Positions 35,976 through 46,100 of a stretch of 64,000 bases of DNA are shown piece after piece. The stretch comes from an uncultured Prevotella sp. (GTDB lineage: Bacteria; Bacteroidota; Bacteroidia; Bacteroidales; Bacteroidaceae), in the NCBI GenBank assembly GCA_905234265.1, contig CAJOHJ010000001.1, forward strand, positions 124,001 through 188,000, in the 5' to 3' direction. Each line of letters starts with the position of its first letter. The first letter of the stretch is position 1. The notes under the pieces are model-generated. The model did no database searches. It saw only the letters and a program-made list of their open reading frames with translations, and was not told where the DNA came from. The translations under genes and the position numbers were made by a program.

Positions 35976-36119
35976 GAATTGAACGTTGAGAATTGAGAAT
36001 TATGACAGTCTCCTTTCTGTCACACGGAGTGTTTCCGTTCTCGGTTCTCAACGGCCAATTCCCCATCTCATTGGAAGTAATCATTATCCTCAATTATCAA
36101 TTCTAAATTCTCAACTAAA
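35971..36119 (+). repeat. Inverted-repeat-filled gap between cydA and cydB
   Basis: TTGAGAATTGA-type units on the left (35972-36003) and their complements (TCAATTCTAAATTCTCAAC, about 36097-36115) on the right could fold the whole 144-nt gap into one large hairpin. Smaller stems lie inside, such as TGACAG/CTGTCA near 36004-36022. Confidence 0.75.
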
Positions 36120-37286
36120 ATGACATACGATTTTTTGCAGCACTACTGGTGGTTCTTAGTTTCTTTGTTGGGTGCCTTGCTGGTGTTCCTGATGTTCGTT
36201 CAGGGCGCCAATTCTCTGGTACGCTCGCTTGGGCATACGGAAGACGGCTGCCGCGTAGTGGTGAATTCCACAGGGCGTAAGTGGGAACTGACGTTTACCA
36301 CACTTGTCACCTTCGGAGGTGCATTCTTTGCCTCCTTCCCATTGTTCTATTCCACGAGTTTCGGCGGTGCCTACTGGCTGTGGATGATTATCCTGTTCAC
36401 GTTTGTGCTGCAGGCCGTCAGCTATGAGTTCCAGAACAAGCTCGGCAACATTCTCGGCGCGCGGACATTCCAGACCTTTCTCATCATCAACGGCCTTGTC
36501 GGACCGCTGCTGCTTGGCGGAGCCGTCGCCACATTCTTCGAGGGCAGCAATTTCATAGTTGCCAAGGACACCATGCTCTCCCCGTTAGTCACAGACGGCC
36601 ACAGCAGCGTCATCAGCGGCTGGGCCAATGCCTCCCACGGTCTCGATGCCCTGCTCAATCCATGGGTGCTGGTGTTTGGGCTGGCAGTAATGTTCCTTGC
36701 GCGGATTTTGGGAATACTATATGTTATTAATAGTGTCGGCGACGACGACATCCGCACCGCCGGGCGTTCCCGTCTGCTGGGCAATGCCGTCCCGTTCCTG
36801 CTGCTTTTCGTCGCCTACGTGGGCCATGTCCTCCTGAAGGACGGCTATGCCTACGATGCCGCAGGCACCATCAGCATAGAAGGCTATAAGTACCTGCACA
36901 ACTTCCTCGGCATGTGGCCGTTGCTCATTGTCTTCGTCGCAGGCGTGGCCCTTGTGCTTTACGGTATAGCCGTCGAGGCCTATGCCGGCAGTCTTTCCCA
37001 CAGTCGTTTCGGTGGCATCTGGTTTGCCGGCACCGGCGTAGTGCTTACGGTGCTGTCGCTGCTGCTCGTGGCAGGATGGAACAATACGGCCTACTATCCG
37101 TCCACTGCCGACCTGCAGTCGTCGCTGACCATTGCCAACTCGTCGAGCAGTGAGTTCACCCTGCGCACGATGACCTTCGTCAGCTTCCTCATTCCGTTTG
37201 TCCTGGCATATATAGCCTACGCATGGTACTCCCTTGACAAGAAGCAGATAGACCGTGCAGAAATAGCCGAAGGCGAAGCCTATTAA
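36120..37286 (+). CDS. cydB: Cytochrome bd oxidase subunit II
   Basis: 388 aa with about nine membrane helices. The start QHYWWFLVSLLGALLVFLMF, then FVQGANSL, is typical of CydB. Partners CydA in the quinol oxidase. No promoter box is seen in the gap, so expression probably depends on read-through from the cyd promoter through the repeat hairpin. Confidence 0.93.
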   Translation: MTYDFLQHYWWFLVSLLGALLVFLMFVQGANSLVRSLGHTEDGCRVVVNSTGRKWELTFTTLVTFGGAFFASFPLFYSTSFGGAYWLWMIILFTFVLQAVSYEFQNKLGNILGARTFQTFLIINGLVGPLLLGGAVATFFEGSNFIVAKDTMLSPLVTDGHSSVISGWANASHGLDALLNPWVLVFGLAVMFLARILGILYVINSVGDDDIRTAGRSRLLGNAVPFLLLFVAYVGHVLLKDGYAYDAAGTISIEGYKYLHNFLGMWPLLIVFVAGVALVLYGIAVEAYAGSLSHSRFGGIWFAGTGVVLTVLSLLLVAGWNNTAYYPSTADLQSSLTIANSSSSEFTLRTMTFVSFLIPFVLAYIAYAWYSLDKKQIDRAEIAEGEAY

Positions 37287-37340
37287 TTTAAAAAAACATA
37301 AAAAACATGCGGCAGTACTGCCTGCAGGTTACATTTTTAT

Positions 37341-37348
37341 TAATTTTG
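37341..37348 (+). promoter_or_regulatory. Promoter -7 box for nucleotidyltransferase-nrnA
   Basis: TAATTTTG, a TAnnTTTG match, 49 bp before the ATG. A short palindrome GGCAGTACTGCC (37311-37322) lies just upstream. Confidence 0.55.
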
Positions 37349-37396
37349 TTTCCGTAAAAACAAATCACATATACTAAACAGTAGTTTATCATCATT

Positions 37397-38338
37397 ATGA
37401 AACCAACATTATTCCTTTTGGCTGCCGGTATGGGAAGCCGCTACGGTGGCCTTAAGCAGCTTGACGGTCTTGGCCCCAATGGCGAGACTATTATGGACTA
37501 CAGCATCTACGATGCCATTCAGGCAGGCTTCGGCAAGATTGTCTGGGTAATCCGCAAAGACTTCGAAGAGCAGTTCCGCACACAGATACTTTCAAAATAC
37601 GAAGGCAAAGTGAAGTGCGAGCTGTGCTTTCAGGCTCTTGATGCACTGCCCGAAGGCTTCAGCGTTCCCGAAGGCCGTCAGAAGCCATGGGGTACCAACC
37701 ATGCCGTGCTGATGGGCAAGAGCGTCATCAAGGAGCCTTTCTGCGTCATCAACTGCGACGACTTCTACAACCGCGATGCCTTCATGGTTATCGGCAAATT
37801 CCTCTCTGAGCTGCCCGAAGGTGCCAAGAACCAGTATGCAATGGTAGGTTTCCGCGTTGGCAACACCCTTAGCGAGAACGGTACCGTAGCCCGTGGCATC
37901 TGTTCGAAGGATGAGAACGAGCATCTGACCACCGTCGTCGAGCGTACCGAGATTGTTCGCTGTGCAGAAGACGGCAGCCATGCCGGTGCCGACAGCGAGC
38001 CTATCCGCTACAAGGACGAAGACGGCAAGTGGGTGGTCGTAGCCGACAACACACCGGTGTCAATGAACATGTGGGGCTTCACACCCGACTACTTTGAGCA
38101 TTCAGAGGCCTACTTCAAGGAGTTCCTCAGCGACCCGAAGAATATGGAGAACCTGAAGGCAGAGTTCTTCATTCCACTTATGGTCAACAAGCTCATTAAT
38201 GAGAAGACCGCCACGGTGAAAGTGCTTGACACTACATCAAAATGGTTTGGCGTCACCTATGCTGCCGACCGCGCCGACACCGTAGGGCGCATCAAGGCTC
38301 TTGTAGACGCCGGCGTCTATCCCAACAAACTGTTTTAA
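37397..38338 (+). CDS. Sugar-phosphate nucleotidyltransferase-like protein
   Basis: 313 aa with the NTP-transferase N-terminus LLAAGMGSRYGGLKQL (nucleotide-binding loop) and INCDDFYNRDAF, where Asp residues would bind metal. The family makes NDP-sugars from NTP and sugar-1-phosphate. The signature loop is looser than in GalU or RmlA, so the sugar is not assigned. Three bases separate it from nrnA. Confidence 0.8.
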   Translation: MKPTLFLLAAGMGSRYGGLKQLDGLGPNGETIMDYSIYDAIQAGFGKIVWVIRKDFEEQFRTQILSKYEGKVKCELCFQALDALPEGFSVPEGRQKPWGTNHAVLMGKSVIKEPFCVINCDDFYNRDAFMVIGKFLSELPEGAKNQYAMVGFRVGNTLSENGTVARGICSKDENEHLTTVVERTEIVRCAEDGSHAGADSEPIRYKDEDGKWVVVADNTPVSMNMWGFTPDYFEHSEAYFKEFLSDPKNMENLKAEFFIPLMVNKLINEKTATVKVLDTTSKWFGVTYAADRADTVGRIKALVDAGVYPNKLF

Positions 38339-38341
38339 GCA

Positions 38342-39376
38342 ATGCTGAAGAACATAATGACCGACGGGGAGTGTAGCACGCTGCACTCCCTTCTTGTTAA
38401 TGCAGAGACTATAGTGCTCTGCTGCCATCAGAATGCCGACGGCGACGCCATCGGAGCCCTGCAGGGCATGAACGAAATCCTTAAGACCTTTGGCAAGGAG
38501 GCCCTGATGGTGGCTCCCGACCAGTATCCTGACTTCCTGCAGTGGCTTCCCAACAACGAGAAGATTGTCCGCTACGACAAGCGCCGCGACTATGTCGACA
38601 TGGTCCTTAAGATTGCCGACCTGGTGATTTGTCTCGACTTCAATTCCCCCTCGCGCACTGCCGACATGTGCCAGTCGCTTGTTTCGTCGCCGGCACAGAA
38701 AGTGCTGGTGGACCATCATCTTAACCCGGAGGTGGAAGCCGTTGTCAGCCTCTCGTTTCCGGAAATGTCAAGCACCTGCGAGCTGGTGTTCCGCATTGCC
38801 TGGCAGCTGGGCATCTTCGAGAGTCTTGGCCGCCACTTCGCCACACCGGTATATTGCGGCATGATGACCGACACGGGAGCCTTCACCTACAATTCCAACA
38901 ATCCTGACATCTTCTTCATCATCAGCCAACTGCTTACGAAGAACATCAACAAGGACAAAATCTACCGCAGCGTCTACCACAACTACAGCGTCAACCGCCT
39001 GCGCATGGTAGGCCATGTCCTGTGCACTCGCCTTGTGGTTGACACTGCACGCCATGCGGCATATTACACGCTTACCCGCGACGACCAGAAGCAGTTCCAC
39101 TTCGTCAAGGGCGACGCCGAGGGACTGGTGAACATGCCTCTGCAGATCAAGGGCCTCAAGCTGAGCATTTCCATGCGCGAAGACACCGAGCATGAAAACC
39201 TTGTGTGGGTGAGCCTCCGCTCCGTTGACGACTTTCCCTGCAACGAGATGGCTGCCAGGTTCTTCAATGGCGGCGGCCACCTCAATGCCTCCGGCGGCAA
39301 GCTCTATTGCAGCATCGACGATGCCGTGGAAGTGGCGGAAAAAGCCATCAATTCCTATGCCGACAAGTTAAAGTAG
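38342..39376 (+). CDS. nrnA: DHH-family oligoribonuclease/pAp phosphatase
   Basis: 344 aa. DHH motifs: ADGDAIGA, CLDFNSPSR, VDHHLNPE and DTGAFTYNSNNPD; the DHHA1 domain ends with GGGHLNASGG. NrnA degrades very short RNAs and dephosphorylates 3'-phosphoadenosine 5'-phosphate. Probably co-transcribed with the upstream nucleotidyltransferase. Confidence 0.9.
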   Translation: MLKNIMTDGECSTLHSLLVNAETIVLCCHQNADGDAIGALQGMNEILKTFGKEALMVAPDQYPDFLQWLPNNEKIVRYDKRRDYVDMVLKIADLVICLDFNSPSRTADMCQSLVSSPAQKVLVDHHLNPEVEAVVSLSFPEMSSTCELVFRIAWQLGIFESLGRHFATPVYCGMMTDTGAFTYNSNNPDIFFIISQLLTKNINKDKIYRSVYHNYSVNRLRMVGHVLCTRLVVDTARHAAYYTLTRDDQKQFHFVKGDAEGLVNMPLQIKGLKLSISMREDTEHENLVWVSLRSVDDFPCNEMAARFFNGGGHLNASGGKLYCSIDDAVEVAEKAINSYADKLK

Positions 39377-39420
39377 ACTAATTTTTTCCATTTCTGTCAC
39401 TGCGGATAGGTTTTAATTAC

Positions 39421-39428
39421 TACCTTTG
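39421..39428 (+). promoter_or_regulatory. Promoter -7 box for DUF4827-glmM
   Basis: TACCTTTG, a TAnnTTTG match, 54 bp before the chosen lipoprotein start. Confidence 0.6.
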
Positions 39429-39482
39429 CGCCCGGTTAGACTAAACTGTGCAACGACAATGTTTTTACAGACCAGATTATTT

Positions 39483-40148
39483 ATGAACAAACTGATGTAT
39501 GCAGCAGTGGCTCTCTGTGGCATGCTGGTGCTTGGCAGCTGCGAGAAGTACGAGACCTATTCGGACATGAAGAAGAAGGAGCGCGACGCCATCAACTGGT
39601 TTATTGCCCAGCAGAACATCAACGTCATCAGCGAGACAACCTTCAACAGTCAGCAGCAGACCACCGACACTGCGCGCAACGAGTTTGTGCTGCTTGACCG
39701 CAGCGGTGTCTATATGCAGATAGTCAGAAAGGGCTGCGGCGAAAAGCTTGAGGAGAACAAGACCGTCAACCTGCTCTGCCGCTTCATGGAGAAGAACATC
39801 CAGCTCGACAGCATCACCGTCCGCAACGACCGTCCTACATGGGTCAATCAGTCGTCTGCCGGTCGCCAGATAGACACGTCGCAGTATCTCGACAAGATGA
39901 GCGTCAAGCGCACGGGTACAACCATTACCGCCAGTTTCGTCAGCGGAATGATGTACAGCTACTACAGCACTGCTTCCGTGCCTGCCGGATGGCTGGTTCC
40001 GCTCAACTATGTCAGCGTCGGGCGCCCGGAAAACGCCGGCGACCAGACGGCAAAGGTGCGTCTCATAGTGCCTCACTCGCAGGGTACGGCCATGGCCTCT
40101 TCTTCGGTATATCCCTGCTACTACGAGATTACATACGAGCGAGAGTAG
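39483..40148 (+). CDS. DUF4827-type lipoprotein
   Basis: 221 aa from the ATG at 39483, which gives a compact lipoprotein signal ending LVLGSC (Cys19); an upstream in-frame start at 39426 would push it far inside. The mature part (EKYETYSDMKKKERDAINWF, and a C-terminal beta-rich half) resembles DUF4827 proteins, distantly like FKBP-type prolyl isomerases; this name is from memory. In Bacteroides it precedes glmM as here. Function unknown. Confidence 0.8.
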   Translation: MNKLMYAAVALCGMLVLGSCEKYETYSDMKKKERDAINWFIAQQNINVISETTFNSQQQTTDTARNEFVLLDRSGVYMQIVRKGCGEKLEENKTVNLLCRFMEKNIQLDSITVRNDRPTWVNQSSAGRQIDTSQYLDKMSVKRTGTTITASFVSGMMYSYYSTASVPAGWLVPLNYVSVGRPENAGDQTAKVRLIVPHSQGTAMASSSVYPCYYEITYERE

Positions 40149-40221
40149 GGCTGATGATGAACGGGAAATGATGAGTTTTGAAATTGCAAGTGATAAACAG
40201 TAAGTATTAATTTTTAGGGTA

Positions 40222-41616
40222 ATGACACTTATTAAATCTATTTCGGGCATTCGCGGCACCATTGGAGGCCGCACCGGCGACACGCTGAATCCCCTTGACA
40301 TTGTGAAGTTCACCACCGCCTATGCAACATTCATCGGCGGCAAGAAGATAGTTGTAGGCCGCGACGGCCGCATTTCCGGTCCGATGGTCCGCGACGTCGT
40401 CTGCGGCACGCTGGTAGGCATGGGCTACGAGGTCATCGACATCGGCCTGGCCACCACTCCCACCACCGAGCTGGCCGTCCGCTGGCACAAGGCCGACGGC
40501 GGCATCATCATCACCGCCAGCCACAATCCCACACAGTGGAACGCTCTGAAGCTGCTCAACAGCGACGGCGAGTTCCTGACGGCTGCCGACGGTGCCAAGG
40601 TGCTGGAGATTGCCGAGCGCGAAGACTTCTGCTATGCTCCTGTCGAGCAGCTGGGCCGCGTTGTCGTCGACGACACCATGAACGACCGTCACATTGAGTC
40701 TGTCCTCGACCTGCAGCTGGTTGACGCCGACCTCATCAAGCAGGCCCGTTTCAACGTCTGCGTAGACAGCATCAACTCCGTAGGAGGCATCATCCTGCCA
40801 AAGCTCCTCGAGCGTCTCGGCGTGGGCTTCAAGTTCCTCAATGCAGAGGTGACGGGCCAGTTTGCACACAATCCGGAGCCGCTGGAGAAGAACCTGACGG
40901 GCATCATGTCGGAAATGAAGCAGGGACACTACGACTTGGGCATTGTCGTCGACCCGGATGTCGACCGTCTGGCATTCATCTGCGAGGATGGCAAGATGTT
41001 CGGCGAGGAATACACTCTGGTGAGCGTTGCCGACTACGTGCTGGAGAACACCAAGAAGACCAATCCCGGCAAGCAGCTGGTGACGGTGAGCAACCTGTCG
41101 TCCACACGCGCCCTGCGCGACGTTACGCAGCACCATGGCGGCACTTACCATGCTGCAGCGGTAGGAGAGGTCAACGTAACCACAAAGATGAAGGAGGTTG
41201 GCGCTGTGATAGGCGGCGAAGGCAATGGCGGAGTCATCTATCCCGAGAGCCACTACGGCCGCGACGCACTGGTAGGCATCGCACTCTTCCTGACATCGCT
41301 GGCAAAGAAGGGCTGCAAGACTTCTGAGCTGCGCCGCATGTATCCCGACTATCAGATAGCCAAGAACCGCATCGACCTGACTCCCGAAACCGACGTCGAC
41401 GCCATTCTGGTGAAGGTAAAGGAAATGTTTGCACAGAATGCCGACGCCGTGGTCAACGACATCGACGGCGTGAAGATAGACTTCCCCGACCGCTGGGTGC
41501 ATCTGCGCAAGTCGAACACAGAGCCAATCATCCGCGTCTATTCGGAGGCCCAGACCATGGAGGCTGCCGACGAGCTTGGCAAGCAGCTCATGCAGGTGGT
41601 CTACGACATGCAGTAG
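40222..41616 (+). CDS. glmM: Phosphoglucosamine mutase
   Basis: 464 aa alpha-D-phosphohexomutase. Phospho-serine loop TASHNP with Ser100, metal loop DPDVDRLAF (about 240-250), sugar loop GGEGNGG, and phosphate-binding loop RKSNTEPIIRVYSE. GlmM turns glucosamine-6-P into glucosamine-1-P for UDP-GlcNAc; a phosphomannomutase role is the alternative. 73 bp after the DUF4827 gene. Ends at a perfect palindromic terminator. Confidence 0.88.
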   Translation: MTLIKSISGIRGTIGGRTGDTLNPLDIVKFTTAYATFIGGKKIVVGRDGRISGPMVRDVVCGTLVGMGYEVIDIGLATTPTTELAVRWHKADGGIIITASHNPTQWNALKLLNSDGEFLTAADGAKVLEIAEREDFCYAPVEQLGRVVVDDTMNDRHIESVLDLQLVDADLIKQARFNVCVDSINSVGGIILPKLLERLGVGFKFLNAEVTGQFAHNPEPLEKNLTGIMSEMKQGHYDLGIVVDPDVDRLAFICEDGKMFGEEYTLVSVADYVLENTKKTNPGKQLVTVSNLSSTRALRDVTQHHGGTYHAAAVGEVNVTTKMKEVGAVIGGEGNGGVIYPESHYGRDALVGIALFLTSLAKKGCKTSELRRMYPDYQIAKNRIDLTPETDVDAILVKVKEMFAQNADAVVNDIDGVKIDFPDRWVHLRKSNTEPIIRVYSEAQTMEAADELGKQLMQVVYDMQ

Positions 41617-41646
41617 GAATACCGCTTTCTTAAGGTTATAATACAA

Positions 41647-41676
41647 GCAGAGGCTGCACCCGGGTGCAGCCTCTGC
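41647..41676 (+). terminator. Terminator after glmM, 30-bp perfect palindrome
   Basis: GCAGAGGCTGCACCC (41647-41661) is directly followed by its exact reverse complement (41662-41676), then TGTCTGTTTTCC. A strong stem with a weak T-tract. Confidence 0.8.
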
Positions 41677-41696
41677 TGTCTGTTTTCCGTTGCTCG

Positions 41697-41862
41697 GAAA
41701 ATTATCTCTGCGAGTTACGAAATTATCTCTGCATGTTACGAAAATATCTCCGTAAGATAAAAAATTATCTCTGCATGTTACGAAATTATCTTACGCAGAT
41801 AATTTTTTATCTCACAGAGATAATTTTTCCGCTCACCTCTTATCTCTCACCTCTCATCACTC
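41697..41862. repeat. 21-bp repeat array D plus CTCACCTCT repeat
   Basis: About six 21-bp-type units run to 41830; both the GAGATAA and TTACGAA forms occur, the last two in inverted order. A CTCACCTCTTATCTCTCACC-type stretch follows to about 41862. The two families touch each other here, between converging glmM and fucO. Confidence 0.85.
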
Positions 41863-41866
41863 ACAA

Positions 41867-43021
41867 CTACAGAATCTTGTGATACAGGTCGATGATGTCC
41901 TGCTTGGTGACGGGGCGCGGGTTGCCTGGAGTGCAGACGTCGTTGATGGCCTGCTCAGCCAGAGCCTCTATGTCCTTCTCCTGAATGCCCAGGTCGGTGA
42001 GCTTCTTGTTGGTGCCAACCAGTGCGCTCAGGTCCTCGATGGCCTTGCAGGCAGCCTCGGCGGCAGCGTCGACGCTCATGCCCTGCTCGTAGACGCCGCA
42101 GGCCTTGGCAATCTCAACGTACTTCTCCTTGGCGGCAGGCATGTTGAAGCGCATCACGGTAGGCAGCAACATTGCGCAGGCCACTCCGTGCGGCACGTCG
42201 AACAGAGCCGACAGCGGGTGGGCCATGCCATGGTCGACGCCCAGGCCGACGTTGGAGAATGCCATGCCGGCAACATACTGTGCCACGGCCATGCCGTCGC
42301 GTCCTACGGGGTTCGTAGGCTCGCTGACTGCTATGGGCAGGTACTTGTGTATCATTTCTATGGCCTTGATTTCGAACATGTCGCTCAATTCCCAGGCGGC
42401 TTTCGTAATCAGACCCTCAATGGCGTGCGTCATGGCGTCCATGCCGGTGGCTGCCGTCAGCGACTTCGGCAGGGAGTACATCAGCTCGGCGTCGATGATG
42501 GCCACGCAGGGAATGTCGTTCGGGTCTACGCAGACCATCTTTGCCTGGCGTGTCTCGTCGATGATGACGTAGTTGATGGTGGTCTCAGCAGCAGTGCCGG
42601 CAGTGGTGGGCAGGGCTATGATGGGCAGCGACTTCTTCTTGGTGTCGGCAACGCCTTCCAAGCTGACGATGTCGGCGAACTCGGGGTTGTTGACCACGAT
42701 GCCTATGCCCTTGGCAGTGTCCATCGACGAACCGCCGCCGATGGCTACGATGAAGTCTGCCTGAGCCTTCTTGCAGGCCTCGATGCCGCTCTTCACGTTT
42801 GACACGGTGGGGTTGGGCTTCACGTCGTCGAAAATCTCGTACTTGATGCCGGCCTCGTCCATGACGTCAAGAACCATCTTGGCAACGCCAAACTGCATCA
42901 GTCCCTTGTCAGTTACAACGAGAGCCTTCTTGAAGCCAAGGCGGGCAACAACACCGGGCAGCTCCTTGCGTGCGCCGGGGCCGAAATACGACACTTCGTT
43001 TAAAATAAATCTGTTTGCCAT
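41867..43021 (-). CDS. fucO: Iron-containing alcohol dehydrogenase, lactaldehyde reductase type
   Basis: 384 aa group III dehydrogenase. NAD-binding GGGSSMDTAKG, and metal-binding positions in DAMTHAIEG and VDHGMAHPLSALFDVPHG. Closest in pattern to FucO, which reduces L-lactaldehyde to 1,2-propanediol in fucose and rhamnose use. No other fucose or rhamnose genes lie here, so substrate is a fair guess. Own promoter, monocistronic. Confidence 0.88.
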   Translation of the reverse strand: MANRFILNEVSYFGPGARKELPGVVARLGFKKALVVTDKGLMQFGVAKMVLDVMDEAGIKYEIFDDVKPNPTVSNVKSGIEACKKAQADFIVAIGGGSSMDTAKGIGIVVNNPEFADIVSLEGVADTKKKSLPIIALPTTAGTAAETTINYVIIDETRQAKMVCVDPNDIPCVAIIDAELMYSLPKSLTAATGMDAMTHAIEGLITKAAWELSDMFEIKAIEMIHKYLPIAVSEPTNPVGRDGMAVAQYVAGMAFSNVGLGVDHGMAHPLSALFDVPHGVACAMLLPTVMRFNMPAAKEKYVEIAKACGVYEQGMSVDAAAEAACKAIEDLSALVGTNKKLTDLGIQEKDIEALAEQAINDVCTPGNPRPVTKQDIIDLYHKIL

Positions 43022-43063
43022 AAAAGTTTTTTAGTTTATTGGGTTAATAAAGAATGACTTCGG

Positions 43064-43071
43064 CAAAAGTA
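43064..43071 (-). promoter_or_regulatory. Promoter -7 box for fucO
   Basis: Minus strand TACTTTTG, a TAnnTTTG match, 42 bp before the fucO ATG. Confidence 0.6.
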
Positions 43072-43176
43072 ATCACTTTCTGATAAATATACAATAAAAA
43101 TTTAAGATATTAATTCGAAAAATTTCTTTTGATGACTATTTCATCCGTCGACCGTCATCTAAATAAACTTACAGCA

Positions 43177-46100
43177 ATGAACACAGTCTTCCGCCAGAGG
43201 CGTTGCCTTGCAACGGCCACAGCGATGCTCCTTTTAATATTTTTTGCCATAGAGTCATTTGCCCAAGGCATTGCCGATGCCGACATGCAGCGCATCTACG
43301 GCGAGGTGCGCACTCCCTATAAGTATGGCATGGTTGTAGCTCCCCACGACAACTATCATAAGATTGACTGCCCGACGGTGTTCCGCGACGGCGGCAGATG
43401 GGTGATGACGTATGTCGTCTACAACGGTAAGGACGGGCTTGACGGCCGCGGATATGAGACGTGGCTGGCCACCAGCGACGACCTGCTCAACTGGAAAACG
43501 GAAGGCCGCATTCTCTCCTACAAGGACGACGGCTGGGACATGAACCAGCGCGGCGGCTTTCCGGCTCTCGTCGACTGGACATGGGATGGCGGCTACGGCA
43601 TTTCGAAATACAAGGACAAGTATTGGATGACCTACATCGGAGGCCACGGTACGGGCTACGAGGCTGTCAGAGAGCCGCTGAACATCGGGCTTGCCTGGAC
43701 TGGCAGCGACGTCGGGCAGGCTCACGAGTGGCAGTCGGCCGCTGAGCCGTTGCTGAGCATCAGCGACAAGGACGTGCAGTGGTGGGAGAAGCTGGTGCAG
43801 TACAAAAGTACCGTCTATGAAATTAAAAATGAGAAAGCAAAAAATAATAATGGTCTGCCACGCGAACTCCGCAAGTACCGTTTCCTGATGTTCTACAATG
43901 CCGGAGGCATAAATCCGCAGAACTCGCTGAAGGCAGAGCGCATAGGCATAGCTCTGTCCAACGACATGCGGCGGTGGCACCGATACAGCGGCAACCCGGT
44001 CTACTTCCACGAGGCTCCGGGCATCATCACCGGCGACGCACAGATTGTCAGAATGGACAGTCTCTACGTAATGTTCTATTTTTCGGCATACAATCCCTCG
44101 CGGAAGTACAATGCCTACAACACGTTTGCCGTCTCGCGCGACCTCATCCACTGGCAGGACTGGACGGGCGACGACCTCATCGTGCCGTCGAAACCATACG
44201 ATGAGATGTTTGCCCACAAAAGCTATGTCGTGAAGCACCAGGGTGTGGTCTATCACTTCTACTGTGCCGTCAACAACGACCAGCAGCGCGGCATTGCCGT
44301 AGCCACCAGCGTGCCTATGGGGCGCAGCAGCGTGCGCTTCCCGAAACCGGAGCCGACAGGCCGTCGCAAGCTAACCACTCTCGACACCTGGACGGCCCAG
44401 TGCAGTGCAGGGCGCGACACTATTGCTGCTGAAGTCACTGTCCCACACAATTTCGACGACTATTACGGCTATCGGCAGTTGCGACATGGCAACCTGCATG
44501 GCTCTGCTATATATAATAATGTGTTCCAGACCACAAAGAGCGAGGGCAGGCGCTACTTCCTGCAGTTCGAAGGCGTAGGCACATACGCCACGGTCACACT
44601 GAATGGCCATAAGTATCCACGCGAACTGGTCGGGCGCACCGTCTGGACGCTCGACGTTACCGATGCGCTGCGCGATGGTAAGAACCAGCTGCGCGTCGAC
44701 GTAGACCATCCGGCCATGCAGACGGCTTCGCCATGGGTCTGCGGCGGATGCTCGTCGGAGTGGGGATTTAGCGAGGGCAGCCAGCCCTTCGGCATCTTCC
44801 GCCCAGTGACCCTCGTCGAGACGGATGCCGTCCGCATAGAGCCGTTTGGCGTTCACATCTGGAACAATCAGGCATGCGACAGCGTCTTCATAGATACCGA
44901 AGTCAAGAACTATACTGCCGAGGCGCAGACCGTGGAACTGGTCAACAAGTTTATGCAGGCCTCCGGCAAGCAGGTGTTCCGCCATGCCGAGACACTCACC
45001 CTTGCTGCCGGGGAATGCAGAACGCTGCGCCATGCTGAGCATGTCAGCGACGTGCATCGCTGGCGCCTCGACGATCCGTATCTCTACAGGCTCGCCACCA
45101 TGATTAAGCGCGGCGGCAAGACCACCGACGAGGTAAGCACGCCCTTTGGCATCCGCAGCATTTCATGGCCCGTCATCAGGCAGCGCAATGCCAGTCTCCA
45201 GTCTGCCGGCAGTCAGTCCCAGTCGCTTGCGGCAGCTGCTCCTGATGCAGGCGACAACCGTTTCTATATGAACGGAGAACCGCTGTTCATCAATGGCACC
45301 TGCGAGTATGAGCATCTGCTGGGCAACAGCCATGCATTCTCGCCGGAGCAGATACGCTCGCGCGTCAAGCAGATCAGTAATGCCGGCTTCAATGCCTTCC
45401 GCGAGGCCCACCAGCCGCACAACCTGCTCTACCAGCAGCTTTTCGACCAGCAGGGCCTGCTTTTCTGGAGCCAGTTCTCAGCACACATCTGGTACGACAC
45501 GCCTCAGTTCCGCGACAACTTCAAGCGCTTGCTGGTGCGATGGATTAAGGAACGCCGCAATTCGCCAAGCGTTATCCTGTGGGGCTTGCAGAACGAGAGC
45601 GTGCTGCCAAAAGACTTTGCCGAGGAGTGTAGCCAGATTATCCGCGAATTGGACCCGACTTGTCGCGACCAGCGCGCCATCACGACGTGCAATGGCGGCG
45701 AGGGTACCGACTGGAACGTCATCCAGAACTGGAGTGGCACCTATGGCGGCACGGCAGAAAACTATGACAGCGAGCTGAAGCGCCCCGAGCAGCTGCTCAA
45801 TGGCGAGTACGGTGCATGGCGCACGCTCGACATGCACGGTGCGGCAAAATACAGCGAGGAATCGTTCTGCCAGCTGCTGCATACCAAGGCCCGCCTTGCA
45901 GAGCAGGCCAGGGACAGCGTCTGCGGGCATTTCCAGTGGCTGTTCGCTTCACACGACAATCCGGGTCGCGTGCAGCCCGACGGCGCCTACCGCCGTATCG
46001 ACAAGATTGGCCCCATCAACTATAAGGGACTCACCACTATCTGGGAGGAACCCACCGCCGGATATTACATGTACAAGGATATGTACGAAGGTGCGAGAGC

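Noticed and set aside
40207..41646. Long minus-strand frame opposite glmM
   Set aside because: Antisense shadow with Val/Leu/His-rich low-information sequence and no known fold.
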